Origin: DASVXQ01 sp046727955
Lineage (GTDB): Bacteria; Actinomycetota; CALGFH01
Direction of reading: 5' to 3'
Assembly: GCA_046727955.1 (NCBI GenBank)
Contig: JBKPDO010000288.1
Coordinates: forward strand, 1-20,557
DNA length: 20,557 bases
Made by a program: the position numbers and the translations under genes. Below the pieces are notes generated by a model. That model searched no databases, was not told the DNA's origin, and was given only the letters and a program-made list of their open reading frames with translations. Shown one piece after another: positions 15,027-20,557 of the stretch; position 1 is the stretch's first letter, and each line of letters begins with the position of its first letter.

Positions 15027-15133
15027 TAGATAGCAAACCCGAGCCGGGTGGCGCCGCGCTTGCCGGCGACCAGCGCCTGGTCGTCGTCGAGCAGGGTCCA
15101 GTGCTCGACCAGCTCGTCAAGCTCCAGCGGCAC
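15026..15133 (-). pseudogene. Tn3-family transposase, N-terminal stub (second Tn3 element)
   Basis: From GTG 15133 the minus strand reads VPLELDELVEHWTLLDDDQA and then LVAGKRGATRLGFAI followed by TAG. This is the N-terminus of a Tn3-family transposase (DUF4158 subgroup), in which the conserved core KRGxxRLGFA normally continues with LLLKFY. It differs from the 3050-5914 transposase (VEFLSDEEAAR...), so it belongs to a different Tn3-type element. Only 35 residues survive; the break comes right at the inverted repeat and the recombinase operon, so I infer that the operon's element inserted here. The frame is open further upstream on the minus strand, but that part does not look like protein. 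Confidence 0.7.
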
Positions 15134-15378
15134 CGAATGCCTCCTGCCCGGTCCGGGCGAGCGTCGCCGACAGCGCGCTCGTCGACCAAGGCTCGGGAAG
15201 TTCCGACAAGCACCGGAGGCGGAACTCCTCGGCGCCGCGGACCCTCTCACAGCGCGGGCGAACCATCCAAATCGGCACACGACCGGGCTGAAGTGCCGTT
15301 GCCATCGGCCAAGGCAGCACTTGCCAACAATGGCCTTCGACCCTCGCCTTCTACACGTCCAGTGCTCCTCCGCGGAAG

Positions 15379-15392
15379 TCACACTGGTGTGA
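15379..15392. promoter_or_regulatory. Palindrome, possible operator
   Basis: TCACAC, two bases, GTGTGA form a near-perfect dyad about 220 bases upstream of the gene at 15610. The form is typical of a dimeric repressor site, but no regulator gene lies nearby and the assignment is only a suggestion. Confidence 0.3.
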
Positions 15393-15474
15393 TTTGCTGC
15401 GCTTCTACCGGGCGAGCGGGAGGATGAGGGTGTTGACGCTGCCAGCATTGGAGGTCAGCGAGGGAGCGCGCCGA

Positions 15475-15506
15475 GCTGGTCTGCTTGGGTGAGCGCCCAG
15501 ACCAGC
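15475..15506. promoter_or_regulatory. Stem-loop upstream of the unknown gene at 15610
   Basis: GCTGGTCTG (15475-15483) and CAGACCAGC (15498-15506) pair perfectly over nine bases with a 14-base loop. It lies about 105 bases before the start codon, so it could be in the 5' leader. There is no U-tract, so it is not a standard terminator on the + strand. Confidence 0.4.
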
Positions 15507-15609
15507 CCACGGCGGGGCGGCTCGCCCAGAGCAGATCGTGCTCGTGCCGGCCGAGGGTGCGCGCTGGTCAGCGATCCAGCTACAACAGGCGTGACACGAC
15601 TTGGCAGGG

Positions 15610-17547
15610 ATGATCAAAGTGGGACTGACGGCAACCTTCATCGCCTGCCGCGCTGGCGCGGAGCCGGCGGCGGTGGGCGCGTGGACGCCGTTCTCGGATG
15701 TGGCCGAGGGATGGCTGCTGCGTCGCGGGTGGAAGGTCGGCGAGAACGTCGAGGGGCTCGCGGCCCTGCTGGGCGGCGTCGTGGGTCCGGCACTGGCCGC
15801 GTTCGTCATGGACAGCGACTTCTGCGTGGTGCTGGGCGCACTGGACGGGACGGTGGCCTGGCGTTGGGTGTTCAACAAGGACGCGGAGTACCACCTGGTC
15901 GAGCGGTCGGTCGGCGCTGCGTCCGACCCTTCAAAGGGTCCCGATCCTGCGGATCCCGACGCGGTGCTGGCCGCCCGGATCCGGGCGGTCGTGCCGAGCA
16001 TTGCCGAGTGGTCCGGGACCGCGGGGCTGTGTGCGGTTGCCCATGAGCGGCTTGAGGAGCTGCTGGAGCGCGGCTACATCCTGGCCGAGGAAGGCCTGTT
16101 CGCGCTCCTGGTCGAGTTGGGCGTGTGCGCCCAGCAGGCCGCGCCGGTCGGCGAGGAGCCGGCCGGCGCCCATGCGATCCAGGCGGCATCCGACCCTCCT
16201 GCCCGGCCGCGACTGGTGCACCACGGATTCCTCGCCGCCCCGATCGACCACACCAGCCAAGGATGGCAGGCGTTCGTGCGCACCCACGAGCTGGAGGCAT
16301 GGGGTGAGCCACCGGCGCTGGTCGTCGAGGGGCTGGCGATCGGGGGCGGCCCGACGCTGTGGGACGTCTACCTTGCGTCCGACCCGCCCGTGCATCTGTT
16401 TGTGCAGGGCGCCGTGTGGGGCCTGGACGTCGTCGAGCCGGGCCAGCTCCCCCTCGACTGGGACGGCCGCTGGGTGCGTGTACCCGACCGCCCGGGTCGC
16501 AGCCTGGACGACGCGGTCGCCTGGGCGCGCGCCAACGTCGGGGTGGCGGGCGCGCCGCCACGCCCGAACCGCGAGCGGCTGTGGAGCGAGCTATCGCCCG
16601 TGGAGCTGCACCGTTCTGCCGGCTTCGAGTTCGACCGCTCGGACGGGTGGCCGCGCTTTGAGCGGCCGGGCGGGGTGCTGCTGCGACTGGAGCTTGACAC
16701 CTACCAGGACCTGCTGGGACGGGCTGGTGAGGTGGCCGCCTGGCTGGAGGCGGCCCGTGCCGGCCTGCTCGACCCGGTAACCGGTCAGCCGCACGTCCAC
16801 CTGACCACCGAGCCGGCGACCGACCAGTACGCCGGGCAGCCGTACGGGCTGGCGCTCACCCTGGCCGCCTGGACCATCAAGCAGCGGCTGCGGCTGCTGC
16901 CCGGCGACGCGGACGGCTGGGCGCGGCTGCTTGGCGAGCTACGGCGTGGCCGGCTCCGGGAGGTCCACGCTGACCTCGACGTCCTCAACGGCGACGGCAT
17001 GCCGAGCCAGCTTCGGTACGGGGTGCAGCTTGAGGTCGTGCTGCGCGACCAGTTCGTCGACCAGCCCGGCCCGCTACCCGACCAGCATCCCGCGCAGATC
17101 GTGATCACGCTGGGGGAGCCGGCGGCACGTGGCGGGGTCATCCCCGACCTGACCGCGGCCGCCCTCAGGCTCGCCAAGCAGGCCGCCGCCCGCTTTGGCG
17201 CCGCCACCGGCTACGTGGCCGCCGGCCGCGACGGGTTCCAACCCTTCTTGTCTCCTTACGAGGACCGGGTAGGCGTCGATCCGTGGCGCCGTCCGCGGCT
17301 TGACCGGGTCACCCGCGGGGCGCACTGGGGGATCTTTCTTTCCACCCACCACCTCCAACAGGTCGGCGGCCTCGAGGCGCTGCGGAACCTCGGGCTGTTC
17401 CATGCGGTCGAGCGGCTCGCCGGCCCACCCGACGAGCTGGTGTGGGCCCAGCTCACCGCGGACCCCTACCAGGTGGACCAGACCCTGCTGGACCGCGTAG
17501 CACGCGCGCTCGCCCCTGTGATGCCCCCGGCCCGGGCGCCCAGATAA
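15610..17547 (+). CDS. Large protein of unknown function, possibly with a DUF3396/immunity-like C-terminal region
   Basis: The product is 645 residues from ATG 15610; GTG 15619 has better spacing from GGCAGGG and is a fair alternative, and the frame also opens at TTG 15601. There is no signal peptide or membrane helix, so it is probably cytoplasmic. The N-terminal part (MIKVGLTATFIACRAGAEPA, then VMDSDFCVVLGALDG and VAWRWVFNKDAEYHLVE) looks like one globular domain of about 190 residues. The middle contains HHGFLAAPIDHTSQGWQAFV and LWDVYLASDPPVHLFVQ. The C-terminal part (RLDRVTRGAHWGIFLSTHHL, QQVGGLEALRNL) faintly resembles DUF3396/type VI immunity proteins, but I could not confirm this from sequence alone. 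The gene is intact and codon use matches the surroundings. It stands between a Tn3/recombinase scar and an IS630 gene, with no operon partner. Confidence 0.7.
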   Translation: MIKVGLTATFIACRAGAEPAAVGAWTPFSDVAEGWLLRRGWKVGENVEGLAALLGGVVGPALAAFVMDSDFCVVLGALDGTVAWRWVFNKDAEYHLVERSVGAASDPSKGPDPADPDAVLAARIRAVVPSIAEWSGTAGLCAVAHERLEELLERGYILAEEGLFALLVELGVCAQQAAPVGEEPAGAHAIQAASDPPARPRLVHHGFLAAPIDHTSQGWQAFVRTHELEAWGEPPALVVEGLAIGGGPTLWDVYLASDPPVHLFVQGAVWGLDVVEPGQLPLDWDGRWVRVPDRPGRSLDDAVAWARANVGVAGAPPRPNRERLWSELSPVELHRSAGFEFDRSDGWPRFERPGGVLLRLELDTYQDLLGRAGEVAAWLEAARAGLLDPVTGQPHVHLTTEPATDQYAGQPYGLALTLAAWTIKQRLRLLPGDADGWARLLGELRRGRLREVHADLDVLNGDGMPSQLRYGVQLEVVLRDQFVDQPGPLPDQHPAQIVITLGEPAARGGVIPDLTAAALRLAKQAAARFGAATGYVAAGRDGFQPFLSPYEDRVGVDPWRRPRLDRVTRGAHWGIFLSTHHLQQVGGLEALRNLGLFHAVERLAGPPDELVWAQLTADPYQVDQTLLDRVARALAPVMPPARAPR

Positions 17548-17621
17548 CCGTCCAGCGCTCGCCGCAGCGACCACGCCGATGCGATGCACTGCCGTCCAGA
17601 GATGGGCAGAAGGAGGCTGCG

Positions 17622-17735
17622 GTGTCGAGGCTGCCAGCGCTGGAGATTACCACCGGGCAACGAGCGGAGCTGGAACGGCGGGTGCGGGCGCACACCACCA
17701 CCCAGCAAGCCCTGCGCCGGGCACGCGTCATTGCG
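17622..17735 (+). pseudogene. IS630-family transposase, 5' part, split by an IS3-type insertion
   Basis: GTG 17622 follows AAGGAGG. The residues VSRLPALEITTGQRAELERR and VRAHTTTQQALRRARVI match the N-terminal helix-turn-helix region of IS630-type transposases. The expected continuation, VLAADGVPSRQIAQRV, is found 1.75 kb downstream at 19486-19537. The local frame runs on to a stop at 17780, but the residues after ARVI are not transposase. This part of the gene was cut by the element whose ends lie at 17741 and 19476. Confidence 0.75.
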
Positions 17736-17740
17736 GAGCC

Positions 17741-17756
17741 TGTCAACCTCGGTGAG
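17741..17756 (-). repeat. Right inverted end (IRR) of the IS3-type element
   Basis: TGTCAACCTCGGTGAG (+ strand, 17741-17756) pairs with the other end, which reads TGTCAAGCTCTGGTGAG on the minus strand (19476-19460). They agree apart from one base change and one extra T. TGTCAA starts are common for IS3-family ends. No clear target duplication is visible. Confidence 0.65.
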
Positions 17757-17761
17757 ACAGA

Positions 17762-17851
17762 TCAGCGGGGAAATTGCTGAGGCGGCTCCGATGGGTCGTG
17801 GGTGGGGTCGATGGGCTTGTTGATCCAGACCTGCTCGGGCAGTCGGGACTT
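17762..17851 (-). pseudogene. C-terminal tail of IS3-family transposase OrfB
   Basis: The minus strand reads GKSRLPEQVWINKPIDPTHD and then PSEPPQQFPR followed by TGA at 17762-17764. The motif LPxxVWINKP is a typical end of an actinobacterial IS3-family OrfB, and the stop lies just inside the IRR, as expected. All of the integrase core (D-D-E) is missing. Upstream the sequence switches at about 17858 to another copy of the element's left end. Confidence 0.55.
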
Positions 17852-17857
17852 ACCAAA

Positions 17858-17873
17858 GCTTGACAGGGAGGGT
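17858..17873. repeat. 16-base repeat, copy 1 (AGCTTGACAGGGAGGG)
   Basis: An exact copy lies at 19468-19483 in the same orientation, overlapping the IS3-type left end and its flank. The two copies bracket the lipoprotein gene and the OrfA fragment. With the IRR at 17741 this copy also bounds a mini-element of about 130 bases. Confidence 0.7.
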
Positions 17874-17917
17874 GGCGGCCATTGCTGTGGACCGGCGCTG
17901 GGCCTCCGGCGACCACA

Positions 17918-18931
17918 CTAAACGTCGAGCACACGCAGTTCGGCGTGGTCGTCGTCGAGCCGGCGGATCACGGCCAGCCGGCGGCCGTCCGGAGCGAACG
18001 AGGGGTTGTTCAGGACCGCGCCGGTCAGCCTGTGCATGTCGCCGGAGTCCAGGTCGATCACCCACAGCCCCTGCTCGCCGCCGCGGTCGCCGGGCACCGC
18101 CAGGTGGCGCCCGTCCGGCGCCAGCGCCATGCCCCGCCAGTCCGAGAAGCCCCGGGCCACCACCCGCGGCTGGCCATCCGGAAGGTCCTGCACGTAGACG
18201 TGCCACGGCGACCTTTCCCGGGCATCTCCGCTCCTGCCCTGCGACTCGGGCGAGGCCAGAAACACCAGCCCGCGCTCGTCCGGCGCCAGCAGCGCCTGGT
18301 CCGCGCGCCCCTGCTGGGTGCAGTCGGCGGTGGCCGGTTCGAAGAACACCTGGTCCACCGCCCAGGTACGGCCGTCAATCGAGACCGGCTTGGGCAGCCG
18401 GCCCACGCCCTGCTGGCTCAGCGGGGCGAAGCCCGCGCACTTGCCGTCGCCGTATGAGACGAACCCACTGTGCAGGTCCTTGCGCCAGGACACCGCGGTC
18501 GGGTCGTACTCGCCGAGCGGCGCCAACAGTTGCACCTCGCGCGTCTTCGGGTTGAAGGCCACCGCGTCGATATGGCTCTGCTCGGGATCGTCCATGATGC
18601 AGTACCGGGCCAGGCCCAGCCGGCCGTCGGGCAGCGCGAACAGCATCACCCAGTTGGTGCGCTGGCACCCGGCCAGGTTGGGCATGGCCAGTTGCTCGGC
18701 CGGGCGGCCGGGCGCGACCCGCCACACCTCGTCCTGCGCGCCGGGGTCCGGCGAGCGGACCACATACACGTAGCCGTCTGGGAGCCAGGCCGTGGTGCCC
18801 AGGAACCCGGCCGGCAGGTCCAGCCGGGTCCCTGGCGCCGGCGGTGCCGGCTTCGGTGCCGAGCGCCCGAACCCACACCCGGCCAGCAGCAGGCACGCGC
18901 CGATGCGAACGGTCAGAACAGCTGGCGCCAT
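17918..18931 (-). CDS. Lipoprotein with TolB/WD40-like beta-propeller repeats
   Basis: ATG 18931 follows GGGAAG with a 5-base spacer; GTG 18937 is in frame but less well placed. The 337-residue product has a lipoprotein signal, MAPAVLTVRIGACLLLAGC, with the lipobox LLAG and the lipid-acceptor Cys at 19, so it should be anchored outside the membrane. The remainder carries PD40/TolB-like blades: WLPDGYVYVVRSPD, FALPDGRLGLARYC, LAPDERGLVFLASP, LAPDGRHLAVPGD and FAPDGRRLAVIRR, each a strand after a Pro-Asp-Gly turn. Such proteins generally act as binding scaffolds; no catalytic residues are apparent. The start overlaps the end of the chimeric frame upstream (stop at 18913) by 19 bases, suggesting that it was once downstream in an operon. 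It lies inside an IS3-type element as foreign cargo. Confidence 0.8.
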   Translation of the reverse strand: MAPAVLTVRIGACLLLAGCGFGRSAPKPAPPAPGTRLDLPAGFLGTTAWLPDGYVYVVRSPDPGAQDEVWRVAPGRPAEQLAMPNLAGCQRTNWVMLFALPDGRLGLARYCIMDDPEQSHIDAVAFNPKTREVQLLAPLGEYDPTAVSWRKDLHSGFVSYGDGKCAGFAPLSQQGVGRLPKPVSIDGRTWAVDQVFFEPATADCTQQGRADQALLAPDERGLVFLASPESQGRSGDARERSPWHVYVQDLPDGQPRVVARGFSDWRGMALAPDGRHLAVPGDRGGEQGLWVIDLDSGDMHRLTGAVLNNPSFAPDGRRLAVIRRLDDDHAELRVLDV

Positions 18932-19359
18932 AGCCACTTCCCGGCCGATACGCCGCCGCCGACAATCGTATAGCCCATCTCGGCCGTACCGTAGATCTGG
19001 TTTCCTTCGGCAACCTCGCCGGCACCGTAGAAGAAGAAGTGCGCGCCGAAGTAGGAGGGCGCCTCGTTGGTGGGATCCAGCAACCGGTTGACCGCCCTGG
19101 CGGCCTCCCGCTCACGCGGGTCAATCGGCGGCCGACCCCGCCGGGTGCCCTCGCCCAGCGCGGCCAGCGCGCCCTTGTCACGCTGCTTGCGCCACTCCGA
19201 GATCAGGGACGTGTACAGCCCCTCCCGGAGCAGCAGCGCGCCCTTGCCGGCCTTGCCGAGCTGCTCGTACTCGGCGAGGATCCGCAGCTTGTAGGCGGCC
19301 GGGTAGGTCCGTGGCGGCCGGGTGCGCTCGGGCACCTCGGGGTCGGGCGGCTGGGTCAT
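18913..19359 (-). pseudogene. Chimeric frame: IS3-family OrfA N-terminus fused to the end of an unrelated gene
   Basis: ATG 19359 begins MTQPPDPEVPERTRPPRTYP, and the product continues AAYKLRILAEYEQLGKAGKG, LYTSLISEWRKQRDKGALAA and RRGRPPIDPREREAAR, which is the helix-turn-helix half of an IS3-family OrfA. At about 19105 (after EREAAR) the OrfA text, normally a leucine-zipper region starting LRAENERL, is replaced by AVNRLLDPTNEAPSYFGAHF, then FFYGAGEVAEGNQIYGTAEM and GYTIVGGGVSAGKWLWRQLF. This second part is unlike OrfA; I read it as the surviving 3' end of the gene that preceded the lipoprotein. The fusion is in frame. An in-frame ATG at 19395 would add 12 residues. The chimeric protein could be made, since no stop interrupts it, but OrfB is gone. 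Confidence 0.7.
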
Positions 19360-19459
19360 GCGGTCAGTGTGCGCCCGCACCTGGGCGGCGGTCATGGTCG
19401 TCTGCTCTGGTGGTCCTTTCTCACCCTCGACAGCTCACCGATTTCTATCAATTCACTGA

Positions 19460-19476
19460 CTCACCAGAGCTTGACA
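19460..19476 (-). repeat. Left inverted end (IRL) of the IS3-type element
   Basis: On the minus strand TGTCAAGCTCTGGTGAG starts at 19476, about 117 bases before the OrfA start, the usual distance for an IS3-type promoter end. It is the partner of the end at 17741. Confidence 0.65.
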
Positions 19477-19483
19477 GGGAGGG
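19468..19483. repeat. 16-base repeat, copy 2 (AGCTTGACAGGGAGGG)
   Basis: Exact match to 17858-17873 in the same orientation. The shared bases include the outer flank (GGGAGGG) as well as the end itself, so the repeat is not explained by the inverted end alone. Confidence 0.7.
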
Positions 19484-19603
19484 TTGTCCTGGCCGCCGAC
19501 GGCGTCCCCAGCCGGCAGATCGCCCAGCGGGTCAGCAGCGACCCCGCTCATTTGCGGTTGCTGACAGCGTTCTTACCAACACGTCCGCCGTGGGTTCAGC
19601 GTG
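19484..19603 (+). pseudogene. IS630-family transposase, internal fragment after the insertion
   Basis: From 19486 the + strand reads VLAADGVPSRQIAQRVS, which directly continues RRARVI from 17732 to give the standard IS630 helix-turn-helix text. After about 19537 the frame goes on as SDPAHLRLLTAFLPTRPPWVQRD-stop, which is not transposase, so the gene is also truncated at this second point. The catalytic DDE domain is absent from the window. Confidence 0.65.
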
Positions 19604-19668
19604 ACTGAAGGTTCTTCAGCGGGAACCCACGGCTTCATCGGTGGTGGGGTCGGGAATCTCCGTGGGTT
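19587..19668. promoter_or_regulatory. Three-segment alternative hairpin
   Basis: GCCGTGGGTTC (19587-19597) pairs perfectly with GAACCCACGGC (19623-19633). Within that loop CTGAAG-GTT-CTTCAG (19605-19619) forms a second perfect hairpin. A third segment, CCGTGGGTT (19660-19668), is identical to the first arm and can pair with the middle one over nine bases. The mutually exclusive pairing resembles an attenuator or a transposon-end structure. No U-tract or known riboswitch core is seen. Confidence 0.5.
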
Positions 19669-19791
19669 GGTGGCGAGGATAGGGTTCTGGCTCACTTTCG
19701 GTGACGCCAGGCTCGGCACGCCGGCGTGTTCCTGGTCGGGTGATGCTTGGGCTGTGGTCGTTTGGAGATGTTGCTGCCGCATTGACCGACA

Positions 19792-20385
19792 TCACGGCGC
19801 GAACGGATCCCAACTGCTGGCCGCGCGCAGCATGCCCCGTGCCAGATCGGGGTGAGCGCCGGCCCACAGGTCGTCGAACAGCACCCACGAGCGGTAGCCC
19901 AAGTACTCGGTCACGTGCATGGCCATCTGGACCAGATGCTCGGACTCGCGGATCCGGGAGGCCGACGGGTCGCGTCCCTGACCCTGCCACCACAGCGGAC
20001 CGCCACGGTGGAGCCGTTCCAGCGCTCGCGCGTGCGCCTCGCCATGCCCCTCCACGGCCCACCCCAGCTCGGCACGGGCGTAGTCGTCGACCAATGAGAA
20101 GTACTCCGGCCACTGGTTGCAGCGCTCCAGCGCGGGAGCCAGTCGCTGCTCTCCGGGCGCGACCAGCGCGCGCAGCAGCAGCAGCGGCTCCGGCCAGCCC
20201 TCAAAGCGGTGCGGATGCAGGTCGCCGGTCCCAGTCTGCGGGCTATACCGCTGGCCTTTGATCTCGGTGACTGCAGGCGTGACCGCGCGCAGCCAGGCGG
20301 CCAGCTGGGGCAGCCGGACCCCGGGAAGCACCCACGGCCGCCTCCGCTCGTGCCACAGCACGTCATCGTCGACGGGCAGCACCAC
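19792..20385 (-). CDS. Protein of unknown function, possibly 5' truncated
   Basis: The minus-strand frame is open from 20520, but bases above about 20416 are antisense to an ISAs1 transposase, so the native gene cannot start there. I use GTG 20385, ten bases after GGGGAGG; the true start may have been lost to the ISAs1 insertion. The 197-residue product reads VVLPVDDDVLWHERRRPWVL, then PQLAAWLRAVTPAVTEIKGQ, RFEGWPEPLLLLRALVAPGE, a helical region with WPEYFSLVDDYARAELGWAV, and SEHLVQMAMHVTEYLGYRSW before the stop. It is soluble, Trp-rich and probably mostly helical. I do not recognise a family. No neighbouring gene suggests a function. There is no internal damage. Confidence 0.55.
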   Translation of the reverse strand: MVLPVDDDVLWHERRRPWVLPGVRLPQLAAWLRAVTPAVTEIKGQRYSPQTGTGDLHPHRFEGWPEPLLLLRALVAPGEQRLAPALERCNQWPEYFSLVDDYARAELGWAVEGHGEAHARALERLHRGGPLWWQGQGRDPSASRIRESEHLVQMAMHVTEYLGYRSWVLFDDLWAGAHPDLARGMLRAASSWDPFAP

Positions 20386-20415
20386 ATAGGTAGCGCCCTC
20401 CCCGTGGGCTGCCGG

Positions 20416-20557
20416 CAGCTCCGCCGCCTGCAGGTCACCACCATCGCTGGCCTGGACTTCCCCCACGCCACCCAGGCCATCCGCATCACCCGCCGGGTCC
20501 GCTCCCTGCACAGCCGCCACTGGCGCACCGTGACCGTGTACGCGGTCACCAGCCTCA
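20416..20557 (+). pseudogene. ISAs1-family transposase fragment, runs off the window end
   Basis: The + strand reads QLRRLQVTTIAGLDFPHATQ, then AIRITRRVRSLHSRHWRTVT and VYAVTSL to the last base. This is the central to C-terminal part of ISAs1/IS4-type transposases (the RRLxVTTIAGLDFP segment followed by the RxWRTVTVYAVTSL strand). The text before 20416 no longer matches, so the fragment is 5' truncated at the boundary with the minus-strand gene. Its 3' end lies outside the window. Confidence 0.7.

Larger units (their letters stand above)
15134..15609. other. Gene-free stretch with two small inverted repeats
   Basis: No gene is supported here, although short frames exist on both strands. It should hold the outer end of the second Tn3 element and the promoter of the gene at 15610. 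Two symmetric sites stand out: TCACAC-TG-GTGTGA at 15379-15392 and a 9-base stem at 15475-15506. I could not identify a Tn3-type terminal repeat or a convincing -35/-10 pair. Confidence 0.45.

Noticed and set aside
15390..15425. Plus-strand text reading LLRFYRASGR, similar to the Tn3 motif LLKFY
   Set aside because: It is on the opposite strand to the Tn3 stub, very short and without neighbouring Tn3 residues. Treated as chance.
1..20557. CRISPR array, tRNA or rRNA genes
   Set aside because: I saw no regularly spaced repeats, no cloverleaf with a TTCGANNC-type loop and no rRNA-like sequence.

Overview
The window is high-GC DNA with G/C-rich third codon positions, GTG starts and GGAGG-type ribosome binding sites. 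It looks like a soil-type Actinomycetota chromosome or large plasmid; that assignment is an inference from composition and from families such as the F420/PPOX-type gene, the IS630, IS3 and ISAs1 transposases and the DUF6262-like protein. About 60 percent of it is mobile-element debris, including pieces of at least seven elements nested or abutted against one another.

Layout. 1-2852 is a decaying host block on the + strand: the 3' part of a RibD/DHFR-like reductase, a small secreted protein, a metallo-beta-lactamase-fold gene killed by a nonsense codon and a frameshift, a PPOX-type flavin/F420 protein gene with a one-base insertion, and a short membrane-protein stub. 3050-5914 is a Tn3-family transposase that keeps its D-D-E triad but has lost its C-terminal end. 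5953-6167 is the N-terminal stub of a tyrosine recombinase. 6234-7349 is a secreted beta-propeller gene. On the minus strand follow a pair of overlapping, intact tyrosine recombinases (11032 to 7420), a second recombinase N-terminal stub (11327-11101), and an operon of two intact tyrosine recombinases plus a truncated DUF6262/TnpC-like gene (14915 to 11373). That operon sits against the N-terminal stub of a second Tn3 transposase (15133-15026).

15610-17547 is a large gene of unknown function. 17622-19537 is an IS630 transposase gene split by an IS3-type element whose interior has been replaced by a lipoprotein beta-propeller gene. 19792-20385 is an unknown minus-strand gene, and 20416-20557 is an ISAs1 transposase fragment running off the end.

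How the parts fit. The tnpA-tnpB-tnpC order with 4, 8 and 11 base overlaps resembles the Tn554 family (two tyrosine recombinases plus a small accessory protein). The main observation is that three gene truncations (Tn3 transposase, tnpC, recombinase stub) fall exactly at a shared junction motif, C(C/T)GTT(A/G)AC(C/T)G(A/C)AC, lying 67-92 bases upstream of a recombinase start. I read this as the terminus of these elements. The 4.9-kb segment 6168-11100 has inverted ends sharing CTGCACCA at the same offset, and on both sides it abuts a recombinase gene broken after the same Trp-Phe-Arg codons. This suggests a family of cargo-carrying recombinase elements that insert into one another's recombinase genes.
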